Assembly (NCBI GenBank): GCA_026119935.1
Contig: JALRMH010000008.1
Coordinates: 558,001 to 622,000, forward strand
DNA: 64,000 nucleotides
Source of the DNA: Endothia cerciana
Lineage: Eukaryota > Ascomycota > Sordariomycetes > Diaporthales > Cryphonectriaceae
Direction of reading: 5' to 3'
The notes beneath the pieces are model-generated. The model was not told where the DNA came from, ran no database searches, and saw nothing but the letters and a program-made list of their open reading frames with translations. Position 1 is the stretch's first letter, and every line of letters starts with the position of its first letter. This document shows, piece by piece, positions 12,401-24,684 of this stretch. Made by a program: the position numbers and the translations under genes.

Positions 12401-13125
12401 GTGCGAGTGGATCTGGCTGGAGATCCTGAAGAAGCCGCAGTCCATTCAGCTGGCCCAGTGGCCTGAGGTACCTGCGGCAAACTTTGGCCTGTCCGCCGCT
12501 CGTGACTATGTCCGGCAGACGTCGAGCAATATCAACAGTGCCGAGTCGGCACAGCTCAAGAAGAAGGCCAAGGGCAAGGAGACGGTCTATGACCCCAAGA
12601 AGTCCAAGATGCTCACGTAAGTCCAAAACTAACGAAATGCCGAGAGTTTCCCACATCGAGCTTGTCACGGCTGACGTGAAACGTTTTCCTAGGATCTTTA
12701 CGACGGACAAATACCCCGCCTGGCAGGAGAAGTACATCGACCTCCTCAAGGGGCACTGGGACGCCCCGGGCAAGTCCGTCAGGGACGAGAAGGGCCTCAA
12801 CGACAAGATCAAGAAGGGCGGCGAGGCCAAGAAGGCCATGCCCTTCGTCAAGCAGCTGCAGAAGCGCCTCGAGGCCGGCGAGGACGCCTCGGCCATCCTG
12901 GAGCGCAAGCTCGGCTTCGACGAGCAGGCCGTCCTGCTCGAGATGGTGTCGGGCCTGAAGCGCACGACCGGATTCTCAAAGATCGTGGTCGTGCACGTGG
13001 CGGAGGGCACGCAGAAGGGCAGGGACCTGACGGATGGCGGCAAGGAGGTGGATGTGACCAGTCCCATTGGTGCCAATGCGGTACCGGGGGCGCCGAGCTT
13101 CATGTTTGAGAATCATGTGGTATAG
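9454..13125 (+). CDS. CDC60: Cytosolic leucyl-tRNA synthetase
   Basis: Charges tRNA-Leu in the cytoplasm (class Ia synthetase). Five exons join in frame: 9454-9510, 9585-9645, 9739-10356, 10429-12616 and 12693-13125, giving 1118 residues, typical for eukaryotic/archaeal-type LeuRS. The HIGH-like motif is in YMNGTLHVGH and the KMSKS loop is in GSKMSKSTGNF. The CP1 editing domain has the T-rich signature TLRPETMYGQT and the conserved downstream GTGVVTSVPSDSPDDYA. The lack of a presequence, and the size, argue for the cytosolic enzyme and not the mitochondrial paralogue. The acceptor at 10428 gives the conserved AFIRWQM; another AG 9 nt upstream stays in frame. The gene is convergent with the helicase gene. 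Confidence 0.97.
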
Positions 13126-13542
13126 ACTTGAAGATGAGATAAGATGGGGGGGGGGGGGGAGAAGAGGGTCAAAAAAAATTAGAGCATTCCATTCAGAGAA
13201 TCGCAACATGCGTTGTACGAGTGTCGGCCCCCGAAGAAACGTCTCAGTCAGATTGCCCTTGAAGGGGGGCACCTGGTACCTCGTCCCAAGCCATCACATA
13301 ATGGCCTGCACTCTGATTTCGTCACGCTGATGGGCTGCAGATTTGGAAAAGCGGCCATGAGACAATGGTGTATTCTCGTGAGAGTAACCTCTGATCGTCT
13401 AACACTCTACGAATCTCATGTGGTATGAACGCGACTTTCACCGCTCATACTCTCCGTTCCCACAGATTCGCACAAGACCATTGAGCTCTGAAAATGGCAT
13501 GTGGCGTAGCCCTAGCACGCCCCCCTCATCGTACCAGTTACC
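13126..13542. other. Convergent intergenic stretch with 14-nt G run
   Basis: 3' flank shared by LeuRS and the helicase gene. A G run lies at 13146-13159, just after the LeuRS stop codon. No gene seen. Confidence 0.55.
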
Positions 13543-16500
13543 TTATGCCCATATTTCCCTGAACTTCCGATCGAACTCTTGCTGTATCAACTCAAACATT
13601 CTGAGCACCTGGGGTAGCTTTTGTTCACCCTCGCCATCCCAGGCAGGCCCCGTACCAAGATCAGTGGTGGGATCTTGAGATGGGTCAGGTTGAACGTCGT
13701 CACCATCGCTGACCTCGTCGTCCCAGGAATCGGCAACCACGGCTTTCTTGGCTTTCTTGTGTGGTCCGGCAACCTTAGCCATTCTCTCCGGAAGGAGAGC
13801 TTTCGAGTCCACTCGAGGGCCGGGTGAACCATCGTCGGCCGCGTCATCTTCGTCCAGACGCTCCCGGTACGCGTCCTCGGCGTCCTGGACGTCTACCATA
13901 TCCATATCATCATCTCCAGACTCGAGATCCATGAAGTTGCGTAAGCTGGTGACTATCGTGGCCAGCACCAGGGAGAAATCCTTCAGCCGGAACCAGACGT
14001 CAGCCCGTTTGACGTGGTTGTCTCGTACGATGGCCTCCAAGTCACCGTGCTTGTAGAAGTGGTAGAGATAGGCATTCCAGGGCGTAGTTGTGTCGTCCGG
14101 GTATATTGGGATGAACGGGATGGCGGACTCCTCCAGGAACACGCCGCTACGGGCGGTGGTGCAGAGCTCATGAAAAGAGTTGAAGGAATCGTCCCCGAAC
14201 CCGGACAATGCGGCGAAGGGTGAGCGGAGCTGGGTGGGTGGGAGGCTGGCATTCCCGAGGATCCTGTGTATAGCCCCATCGCGGTGATCGTCCTCGAAGG
14301 GGCCCACTCGAAGACCAGTGAATGGTAAGGTTTGATCCGGTCTGTGGGCTAAGTGCTGATTCACAAAAGCAAAAGCGTAGTTCTTGAAGATGTCGAGAGT
14401 GTCGCGGTTATGGTCTCGCAGGATCCGAAGAGCTTCATCAGGCAAAGGGGGTAGAAGTACAACTGATGGAGACCTCTGGATGGTCTTCTCCCAGTCCTTG
14501 CTGATATTGCCAACTGGGATGCGGCCGAAGATGTGCGCCAGGACTAGAACTATCTTCTGAAGAGTGGCGCCGGTCGCGACCTTGCTCTCGGCACACAGGT
14601 CATGGAAATAACCCTCTTTCAGAAGCGAATGAAACGCGAAAACAGCGTTTTCGGTGTAATAAAGATGTCCGACCAGGCCAGCAAAGTTCAACGGCGTGCC
14701 ATCATTCCCGAGTAGGTGTTGCCGACGGAGATACTCGATAGAGAAGCGCACGTGGTGCTTGATGGACATCTGATCAGCCGGCCCACCGAGGTAGAGGCGC
14801 GTTTGGGACAGAAGGGACTGCACCGCCCGAACAGAGTATTCAGAACTCTTCGTATGATGCAACAGACCCAGAGTCCTCAGGATGAGCGTGGTTGAAAGGG
14901 GGAAGTGTCCACGGAGATCAGGGAGCCGGGACGACATAATTTCGTACACACGTTCCTTTGACATGCCCGTGAACACAACATTACCCAACACGTCGAAGCC
15001 TCGCCGGCCAGCACGACCTGCAGCCTGGTGATAATTGAGTGCTGTGAGGAAGACACTACCTCCGTAGAACACGACAGTTTTGCAGGGCATGTCTATTAAG
15101 CGTCGGATTAGCATATGACCTATTCTGGAGGGTAGCAGTGAAGGAAATGGCAGCGTGAAGATGGATTGGGAGGTCTTAGCGCGCTCTTAGGCAGGATTCG
15201 ACCAAAAGATGTCATAACAAATGGGCACCGCTCATATTTTAGAGGTGGATTGCTTCCCACGGGGACACTTACTGATGCCCATGGCTAGAGTTCCAGTGGC
15301 GACAACGGCTGTCAAGAAGCCCTTCCGGAAGAGCATCTCGACGATCTGACGATACTTGCGGTTCATTCCGGCGTGATGGACAGCCACTCCGCGTTTGAGA
15401 GCATCGAGGAACCTGCGGTCAATCTTCTTGAATTCCAAGGAACGGATGATGTTATCTAGTTCGGAGGGAGAGAGCTTAGTCTCATCAGCAAAAGAGAACA
15501 TGGTGAGCGGGGCTTCCGGGTCGAAATTCGCCCAAGTGCTGGAGTCGACACCTTCTCGATCATCATCCCCAGCTTCATCCTCTCTAGCCTTGGCCTTGGC
15601 CTTAGCCTTGCTTGCCTTCTCTTTCATAGCCCGCATCTTGTCACCATCTTTCTTGTACTTCTCGAATTTGGCAATCTTCTTCTTCCATTCCGCACTTGAG
15701 GCCTTGAACACCTCCTCCGCCTCTGAGAGCTTGGAGAGCAGTTCGAATGCAATGACCTCACAGTTCATTCGGTCGTAATTGAACAAGATGGCAGGCAGGG
15801 CTCCTTGAGCGCGGAGATCGGTGAGTAGAGACAAGGCGTGCTTGGGAATATCTTGGCGGGAGAACTCAGACATGCTGTAAGAAGATCGCAGGTCTTTCTG
15901 AACCGCCTCAAATGGGGATCTTCGATCCGTCATCCACGCTTCCAGGGGCTTCTTGAGCTGGATCTCGTACTCAGCAACGTCGGCCTTCCGTATGTTGTAT
16001 GAATTAGATGACCCGTCATGGCTCGTCACACGTGAAAGTGCTTTTTCAGGTTTAAGGGACGGGTCGAGACGGTGCATTTCGGTCTGGTGTCTTGCCATTG
16101 ACGCCCACAATGTGAAACAGTCCCGTGGCTCGAGGCTGAGGTCTTGAAGCGTCCCACGGGCGCGGTTGAGTACACTAGCCACGGGGTGGACGTACGAAAA
16201 TCGGCCTGCAGTGCCACTGGCGTCATCGAGACCAGGAATAGGCAGCCTCTCCACGGGCTGCAGGCCGGCGAAGACGACATCTTCTTGCGTCTGCGGCTCC
16301 CAGAGAAATTTTCGGAGGTCCGAGTACCGCGTCGAGTGAACAATCATCTCCAACTCGTTCCCCTTCGCCTTTTCAGACCCCCCAAGCCAGGCTTGGAACT
16401 CACGTGGATTACCTACTGTTGCCGATAGGGCAATGATAGGGCACGGGGCTAAAAGGAGCAGCTGCTCCCAGATGACACCATCTTCTGCCTGGCCGATGCA

Positions 16501-19097
16501 GTGCACCTCGTCGAAGATGACGCGCTTGACTCTGCGAGACCAGGAAGTTGGGGTCTCAGCGTTGGACGGCGCCATCAGCATGATCTGGAGGATGTGAGGA
16601 ACCGTCACCAGCACTTGACACCCAGTGGGATTATTGACCCGATAGTCCCTCGTATGAATAGCCCAGACGGATTTGGCATCGCGACTGTAAGACTTGTTGA
16701 ATCGAGCCTGGATCTCAGCCGCGATCTGATTCACGAGTGCCTTGGTTGGAGCCACGTAGACCAATACGCCATCGTCGCTGGTCTTGAGCACCTTCTTCAT
16801 GGCGTAGAAAGAGATAAAGGTCTTGCCCGCGGAGGTGGGCGCCACCACGAAGAGACTCTTGTCGGCGTCGATGGCGTCGAGGACCGTGCGCTGCCATGCG
16901 TCTGGGTGAAAAGGAACGCGAGGATCAGGCGCAGAGTCGAAGCTCCGCTCGAGGACAGGACCACAATGCTGAAGCTGGAAGTCGATACCAGCCGGTATAT
17001 CTGGAAAATAGACGCCTCTGCCGAGTTTGTTGAGATGTTGGACCGTGGACCACATGAGCGCCGCTATATCCATGCTCATCGCTGAAGATCGTCCTGCCTT
17101 TGCCAGAATGGTGGCCAGGATGTTACAGGCATACAGGGAAACATCCGCCTCGATCGCAGCCCTGGCATTGTCCGGCATCCTACTCAGATACTTCATCACC
17201 TTCGAGTATCTCCTGACAGGATCAGACTCCACGTCGAAACGCTTGCGCTCGTCCTTCCATAGCAGTAGTGCACCGTCGGCTCTGGCGCCCGCCTTCCCCT
17301 TTCTCAGGGCCTCAGCAGCTTCCAAGGCAAGCTGCTTTCCGCTCTTGGCTTTGGTTTTCTTGCCACCCTTCCCTGTGGTGGTCTTCACAGGCTCTGACTC
17401 CTTACAGACGCTGGCAGGCGGCTGAATTGGGTCATCCACTCCAACTATAATGGTCTCTGGGTTGATAATCTTTCCGGTGGCATTCGTCAGGCTTGCAGAG
17501 TATTGGAGGTGAGTTGCCATGAACTTCTGTTCGCTCCTCAGCTCCCACTTCGTCTTTGTACGAGGAGGCCGCTTGGTGTCAATTGAGACACGCGAATTGT
17601 GCCAGTGGGTGAGTTCCTTGAAGATCTTGGGCATGCGGACCTGTTCAGCGGCCGGGATGGACTTGATCTGCACATCCTCTAGGTAGCCGTCCAAAGCTGG
17701 GTGAGAGAAAGAAAGCACGCTGGTCTCTCGTGTGACTTCAGCTGGAGCTGTAAATTCAAGCTGAGGCTGCCCAGAAGGCGAATCGGACCACGATATGTCG
17801 GCCCCAGTGATCTGCTTGACTTTGTGCGTAAATCGCTGGGCCTCAAGCATCAAGGCCTCGGGAAGAATAGGCCGCCGCGCTTCCAGACATTGAAGCAACC
17901 TGCCGTCTAAGAGGTCGAATGTGTCCCAGACGACTTCATCTGGCATATAAGAGAAGATAGTTTTGCAAGTAGACGAGAACTCTGAGATGAATTGGATCCG
18001 GGTTGCGTCCTTGGGTAGATCGGAGAATGTATCGACGGACCGCCGAGACAGCGGCAGTCTTCTGAGAAGGACGAGGTGCACAACGTATTGGGCTGCCCAG
18101 TGGCTGAACTCTTGCGACTCTGGCCCATTGACCTTGGCCATGGCGCAAAGTGCATGGATCGCAGTGAGCTCACGGCTCGTAAGAGGACTGCCATCTTCCC
18201 ATGGAGTCCAGGCCTGGATACACCCACGGATGCCATCGTGAAAACGAGGGTCAGAGGAAAGGGCTGGTGTTGCTTCGCCAGCTGTTGGCAAGAGAAGCGG
18301 GAGTGGCGCCCAGGTAGATGATGGCGAGACGACCGAGCAGTACACCTTGAACAAAGAGCGCATGTGTCAGCATCGGAAAATGTAGAAGCCGCGCTGGCCG
18401 ATCCTCATCCTCACGTACCTTTGAGCTCGCGAACTCGATACCATTGATGAAGGCAAGGCTGTAGCCTTTGGTGGCAAGCTCGCGCGCGGCGCTGAGGTGA
18501 GTCGTGGCATAGCTACTCGAGAATGGACCAAAGGTCTTGGCATCGAGGCAGAGGAAAAAGTGGATGGTGTTCTCCTTCAGATACTGCTCGAAGGAGCCGT
18601 CGCCTAAGCTTGGGAATTCGAAGCAGACCGCATCGCTGCCACCGCGACTGGGATCGGGCATGCCAGCATGTGAGCGCTGGAGGTGAAGGATCAAGATGGC
18701 CCGTATCAAGGTGTGCTTGTCCTCGAGGGACCCTGGAAGGTCATCTCCCGGCAGGCAGAGCCTCTCCTGGTCTCGAAACCAGACGACGTGGAAATTACAG
18801 CCTCGCTCCTTCAGTTTCTGCAGAAAGTTCTCAACGGCATGAACCGCGTGGAGGAGTTGAAAGCCATCTGAGATTCAGGTCAGCCTCATCGTAGCGGGGG
18901 CGGAGAGATGACCGGCGAGCAGTAGGTTTACCTGTTAGGTCGACGCGAGCCTCGTGAATGCAGTGCAGCATCAGCGCGTCGCCGTGGACGGCAAACAGCT
19001 CCTTGCCTGCAAAATCTCCGATCAGTTCGACCTTGAGAGGACCAAGCGACTCGTACCAGGCGTCGACCGCTGCGTGGACGTCCTCTGAGGACGACAT
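13543..19097 (-). CDS. Ski2/DDX60-like superfamily 2 helicase
   Basis: Large putative ATP-dependent RNA helicase. Four exons (19097-18932, 18867-18419, 18345-15273, 15092-13543) give 1745 residues, close to animal DDX60. Helicase motifs appear in order: Walker A APTSAGKT near residue 704, DEVH box (VIFDEVHCIG) near 817, motif III region ALSATVGNP near 845, motif V ATGTLAMGIN at about 1222-1230, and motif VI QAAGRAGRRGF near 1254. A Lys/Ala/Glu-rich linker precedes motif V. The N-terminal 600 residues lack helicase motifs and resemble the DDX60 N-terminal region. DDX60 proteins are linked to antiviral RNA sensing in animals; the role in fungi is unclear. The last intron has two in-frame acceptors. 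Confidence 0.9.
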
Positions 19098-20114
19098 GGT
19101 CGAGTGTGGTTTCTGTTGTTGCGGTCAACAGAAAAGACAAAGTCGACTGAAACGTAAATGTTTGGGGTGGGTTGGGATTTAACCTATTGGTTTGCAGGCG
19201 GCACTGAGCGCCTGGGCATGCGGCAGGCCTCTTGCAGGTGAAAGAAACATGGGCCTCCGTTCACGCAGTGACAACGCAGAGAAGAAGAACGCTCGTTTCT
19301 AGCTGCGCCTGCCGGACGCAAATCTCGGAACCCTGTAATATGCGGGTGCCCAAGTGTTTGCTATGGCAGTTGCAGGTGGGAGATGGAACTGGTATCCGTA
19401 AGGCAGGTGCCTCAGGCGGTTTCTTTGTCCCCCCCCCCCCCTAATTGTGTATTTAATCTGGGCCTTATCATAGAGGCATGAGCTCATATCCGAATCGAAA
19501 AAAGAGGATAAGGATCTCTTGTATCCAAGGAAAGGCATCCTCTCGACTCGCCTTTCGCAGTGCCCACCGAGAAAGGGATGTTCGACAGCAACTTTCCCTG
19601 CGGTCACGACTTACCTTGCACGAGCATACCATCCAAAGAAAGCCTCATTAATCGCTCCCACAGCCGTAGTCGAATATCAAAGCGATCCCTCCACTGCCGC
19701 TCTTTGATGCAGGTGGCCTTTGCTGAGCATTCCCGGTAGGTGTCAGGATGACTCTGATGTCTCAGCATGCCCGAGTTCCGATCTTTCAGCAGAACTTTGT
19801 TAAGTAGGCGGTCGAATACTGTATCTCGTTCCGGGGAGTATTTGCTGAATGGCACCATGTCCTCTGAGCACGCGCACCTTTGGGAGTCCCTCATTGCCGT
19901 CTTCCCAGGGCTCTGGACCACGGCCTTAATGTCATGTCCCGTCAACATGTGCCTCCCAGCATGGGCCTACATTATGACCTCACTAGCTCTGAATTTGTCC
20001 CAAGGAACTTTGGATCTTCCCATTCCAACACGGAGTCCTCTTGGAACGAGGATACTTCACCGTTTTAAGTCAGGCCTGTTTGACAATTCTTCTCCCCAGG
20101 ATTCGTTGGCTTGA
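19098..20114. other. Intergenic, upstream of the helicase gene
   Basis: About 1 kb containing the presumed helicase promoter and a 13-nt C run at 19429-19441. No credible coding sequence. Confidence 0.5.
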
Positions 20115-22050
20115 TCACACCTCGTCGGATCCAAGGAGAAACAGGGACCCGTCCGTCCTCTTGCCGAAAGTCCTATCCCGCTTCGTCGTAAAGATGCCCC
20201 TTTCAGCTTCGTCCTGACGCTCAGACAGGGCACATCTGAAGACATTCCACCTACCCAGGATTGGAAGGTGAAAGCCTATCGGCGGCAACGGTCTGGCACC
20301 GCAGTGCACTGTCAGGGACCTGAGGCGAGGCGGCCTCGAGGGAGCTTTACCGAGAAGGAGTCGGTAGATCTTGCTGGCCACATCTACAGTCCCATCTGGG
20401 CTGCTGGGGATGGGGTCAACCTCGAACTCGAAGAAGAGCTCGAGATGCCGGAGTTGCGGAAACGAGGCCAGGGCGCTGAAGATCGTCTGTGGCCACTCGC
20501 CACCCAGACGGACGTCGAGAGCCAGGTCTTCGATGTGCGGGCAGCCCTCTGAGATAGCCATTAGGTCCTCCGCTTGAACAGTCTCATCCCAATTGATGGG
20601 GACCATCCTTGACACTGTCTGATGGATCTCCAACTTACGTAGCCGTGGTGCGTGCCTTAGCAGGTTATGCAGGCCTATATTGGCAAGCTTACGGACCGTG
20701 ATGACCTCGAGGGGGCCCATCAAGTGATCGTAGAACGGCCGCACATCTTGTTGTAGATCTGCAGGTCGAGCAACCCCGCCGATTCCCAGATCAACTTCCT
20801 GTACTCCCGTCAGCCATGGCAGGAGCTGGAGGCCCAGGTCTGAATTTTCGGTACGTAGACGCCGCAGACGGGACCAATCGAAGATCCGACCCCAGGTCGC
20901 CTCCTCGCGCAGAGCCAGTGAATAGCCCTGACTGTGGCACATATGTGACGGCATCCAGTGCGGCCAAGGGCGTCCGTAAAACGCAATTTCCTTGTGTCGG
21001 GGGCCGGCCGAATGGATACGCGACGATCTCGAGCTGCTCGAGTGCAACAACCGGCCGTTCGGCCTCGGTGAACCCGAGCCCGGTATACTCTCTCAGAGGC
21101 GTGCGGGTGTCACATCCCGACGTCGGGAGACTGATGTCGAGTTTGAGCATGCGAAGGTTGGGACACGACAAGAGCACGCGCCTGAGTGGTCGCACCGTGC
21201 TCAAGCACTTCCTGGCGTCGCAGTACATACACTCGACCTCGAGGGAGTAGAGGTTCAGACTGTCGCACAGCTGCTCGAGCACGTGGGCTCTTTCACAACA
21301 CTCGTGGTCAGGATGGGGAGATATCACGGCTGCCACGCTGCCATTTGCATGAACAATGCGACCGGGGATTGATTTCGCGTGTAGCCGGATCGAAGGCCGG
21401 TCCCGTAGGGACTCAAGCGCTGGCTCGGGTATGGCATCTCGATAGTGCCATACAAGATCGCGCAAGCCGGGTGGCCTGGTGATAAACCGGCCCAGTTCGG
21501 CCAGCAGGTCCGGTGTGGCACCGGAACCAGAGATGGTGAGGCGTCGGACCACGGGCAGAAAGCCGTGCTTCGCTAGATACTGCATACGAAAGCGGGCCTG
21601 TTTCTCTTTGTCTTTGTCCCGGTCCCATATCACGAGGTTGAATGTGATCTGCCGATGTTGGGTGTGCCGCGCCAGATGGTAGAGGTAAGGGCTCACGAGG
21701 GCGAGCGCTGACAGAGTCTTGGGGCTGTCGGCCTCAAGCAGCTCCATGATCATATTGAGCATATCAAATCCCAGGTCTTCCAGGGAAAGGGGCCTGATGA
21801 CTGGCAGGGCGCGGCGTCGTTTTCGCGTGTCCGAAATCGCCGGCTTGGAAGGAGGACGCCGGACTTTTGAGGATCTCAAGCAACCCCGGTCGAATAGTCC
21901 TCTCACAGACCAGTGCATGGTGACGAGCGAATGTTGCCCCGATAGATCTCTACTAGAGGGCAAGCCTTTGGGTTTCTTAAGGTGACGCATCGACTTGATC
22001 CAGAAGTCTTCACACAGGTTGTGAGGGGTTCTCGTAGGCAGAGTAGACAT
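20115..22050 (-). pseudogene. F-box-like protein with apparent frameshift
   Basis: The frame from ATG 22050 encodes a basic N-terminal region and then an F-box-like helix set (LGFDMLNMIMELLEADSPKT...ALVSPYLYHLARH), followed by leucine-rich repeat-like strands (LYSLEVECMYCDAR, LPNLRMLKL-type segments). Around 21000 the coding character moves to the -1 frame, which continues through GRIFDWSRLRRL and many LRR-like segments to TGA at 20115. The switch fits one extra base in the G5 run at 20999-21003. No splice pair of realistic length explains it. It is either a decayed allele or an assembly error. Such proteins are often SCF-type substrate adaptors, but the partner is unknown. Confidence 0.7.
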
Positions 22051-24294
22051 CAAAGTGCGCCCTTCCACCTACTGAGTGCTGCCCGACGGAGTCTGGGCCT
22101 CCCAGTTCCGGAACAGCCAATTATGTGACGGCACCCTTGCTGACTGCAGGCTCCCTTGCGTGCTGAACACGAATCCTTCCTCGACATTCAAGATTCATCA
22201 AGATGCCATCCCACCCCATGGGCAGATGGAAGAGTAGGCAGCTTCGCGAGTGGCAAACGAGGAGACAGCTCTCCCCAGGAGAGGGACCCTCCGAGATGTA
22301 TACTTCCGGCTTGAGGCACGGCTATATCCTGCTGAGCTGCACATCACGGCCGACCCAGCTAGTGTCCCAGAGCAGCTGTGAAGCCCTGCACCCCTAAGCC
22401 TATCTGGAGCGTAGGGGTCGAGGAGACAGCGTGTTCAAAGGTTGCGACCAGCTTGAGAACAATTGGGGCCCGCAAGCTACGGCTCAACGAGCGAGCGCAA
22501 ACCTGCCCACGAGGAAGGGCGATATGGGGTGGCGGGTGGTGATCACAAGAGCAGGGGAGTCGCGCGGACAACAGCTCATTCAACACAGCCACCGGATGGT
22601 AGGCGGCATGGAGGCTCAATTTGTGACGGGCTCATGATGGTTCAGATATACATAGATGGATTTACTGGCTCCTGAGACGCGGTCTCCAGAGGAGCCTCAG
22701 CGCCACAAGAGAGGCTCGGGCGCTTGACCGCGGCTGAGCCGCGCAAGCCACATAACGTAGGCCGCCCGGGCAGGCTTGTACCCTTACTATGGGCGTGTAT
22801 GCGTGGGCGTATGGGTGTATGGATACCGTCCCCCCTGGGCGGAATCTTAAAACCAGCTAGCTCTTCTCATCTCCCTCCACTCTCGGACCCAGTGTCTTTC
22901 CACCGGCATAAGGCCTCATGGCGCCCGCCGTGCCCGCCTCTCTCGAAGCCTCCTGCACGCTTGCCGATGCCCCTCACGATGACTACCTGGGACGCTGGTG
23001 TGTGACTGTCCCAGACCACGCCTGCAGAGGGGTGTGTGTTCGCGCAATACGACGCCATGCAGCTGCTCATGCGGGTTGTGCAGATTCTCGATCGGCGATG
23101 ACATATCCCCCTGTTCCAGCCCCTGTCAGAGTCTGAAGGTTTGCCCATCAAGCTTCCTCAGTGTGGCGGTCCGACGGTCACAGCCTGCGGGCACAGGCAA
23201 ACAACAGATCGACATGGCAATCATGAAAAGCATGGACAGACACGGCCTGGCGGCCTCGGTGGCGGCCGGCCCTCCTGGCGTCAAACTGCTGACTGCCGGG
23301 ACTGGCGGCAGTTCACCGTCCTTTGAGGCATTTCAGCCGGCACTGAGAGGCCACGACGCACTGCTGCTCCGTGTTATTCCCCCCTTCCCCTGTCTGGCCT
23401 TGTCGGCCTGTCCCACCCACCAAGCTGCATGTCGACATGACAAGACCAGGCCAGGGGCTATGTCGGACAAGGTCGCATTCAGCTGCTGCCACCCATGGAT
23501 GTTTGCCAAAAAAACCTGTCTCCCGTCCTGCCTCGCATATCCTGCTCCCGCCCGGGCCGCCCATATCAGACAGATCCTAATACAGTACTCCAAGGAGCCA
23601 ACGTGGTGCCGTGCAAGTGTAACCTGTCCAACCTCTGCACTTGTCCTCCGGCCAGATCGTTGTCACGACACAACAGCGCTTCGCTTGGGCGACCTTGTAA
23701 GACGGCCCTCAGCCTCCAGGGGCTCGACCGGACTTATTGCCTGCTCCAGACCTTATCTGGATGGCGGGTCCACAAGAGGTTCGATCAAGGCTGTAACCTT
23801 GTCACCTAGAACGAAACAAATCTGGACGGCTGGCCGCTTTGCGTTCTGGTCCCCCCCCCCTCCCCCTCGTTTCTCGTCTCCATGAGTCCCACCTCAACCT
23901 CACTCGTTTGCGGATCGCCTGAAGAGCCCGAGTGACTCTACCCCGGTGTTCCTCTCCCCAAGGCGGACGGCCAGGGAAGCCTTGAAAAGCCTCGGCCCTG
24001 CCCACCCCTGGGCTGCCGATGGGCGTTCACGCGAAGAGACGATCCTTCGCATCTCAGGTCTTTTCATTGATTCCCCCGGCTGGCCTTCCCTGGTCAGATG
24101 CTCTTGAAGAAACAACGCCACATATCAGGCCAGCAGCCCTCCAGGCCCCCAGTCACCAGACACCACGCGATCCCTTCGGGCCAAGCCAAGAGATCGCCAA
24201 TCTTGAGATCTGATCAAGGATCTCCAGCTCGCCCTCCCCACGTCCGGGGATCACACGGAGCGACTTCGCAACTTCGCACAACTTTTTCAAAACG
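22051..24294. other. Long intergenic stretch
   Basis: 2.2 kb without a recognisable gene. A 295-codon frame at 22998-23885 and a 72-codon frame at 22918-23136 were examined and not accepted. A 10-nt C run lies at 23851-23860. The last few hundred bases are presumably the promoter of the small surface protein. Confidence 0.5.
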
Positions 24295-24684
24295 ATGCGC
24301 CTCCCCCATCTCGCCACCGCCGCCCTGACCAGCGCGGCAGGTCTGGCCTCGGCCGACACGTCCAGTACCAGCTGCACCACCACGGGCCTCACTACTCACA
24401 CCGGGTGGACGACGCTGCCGACCCCCAGCGACCCCTGGGGTTCTTCGATATCGACCGCAAACTTCACTCTCTCCAACACTGTGGTCGTTTACTCGACCAC
24501 ATCAACCCCAGTTTTCACCATCACAGGCGGCGGCGGCAACGGCAGCTCGCCCACGTCAACGCCAACGTCGTCTACACCCGCCCCGGTGTCTTCCAATGTC
24601 GCGGCCGCTGGGGAGGGTCTCGCGGGCGACAGCAGCATGTTGGGGCTGGTCATCTTCTTCGCGCTGTCGCTGTGTCTGCTATGA
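24295..24684 (+). CDS. Small Ser/Thr-rich predicted GPI-anchored surface protein
   Basis: 129 residues in a single exon. An N-terminal signal peptide is visible (MRLPHLATAALTSAAGLASA, cleavage likely near residue 20). The mature part is Ser/Thr/Gly-rich with N-glycosylation sequons (NFT, NGS). The C terminus has a small-residue stretch (GLAGDSS) followed by a hydrophobic tail (LGLVIFFALSLCLL) with no charged residues after it, the standard layout of a GPI-attachment signal. Similar short proteins are common in fungal cell walls. No enzymatic domain is seen, so the function is unknown. The ATG context (AAAACGATGC) is acceptable. Confidence 0.7.
   Translation: MRLPHLATAALTSAAGLASADTSSTSCTTTGLTTHTGWTTLPTPSDPWGSSISTANFTLSNTVVVYSTTSTPVFTITGGGGNGSSPTSTPTSSTPAPVSSNVAAAGEGLAGDSSMLGLVIFFALSLCLL

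Noticed and set aside
11646..13103. 485-codon minus-strand open frame
   Set aside because: Lies entirely antisense to conserved LeuRS coding sequence and has no protein-family character; it arises from GC-rich codon bias.
22998..23885. 295-codon plus-strand open frame in a gene-free stretch
   Set aside because: Irregular Cys/Pro/Arg/Ser composition, no domain, and overlapping frames of equal quality.
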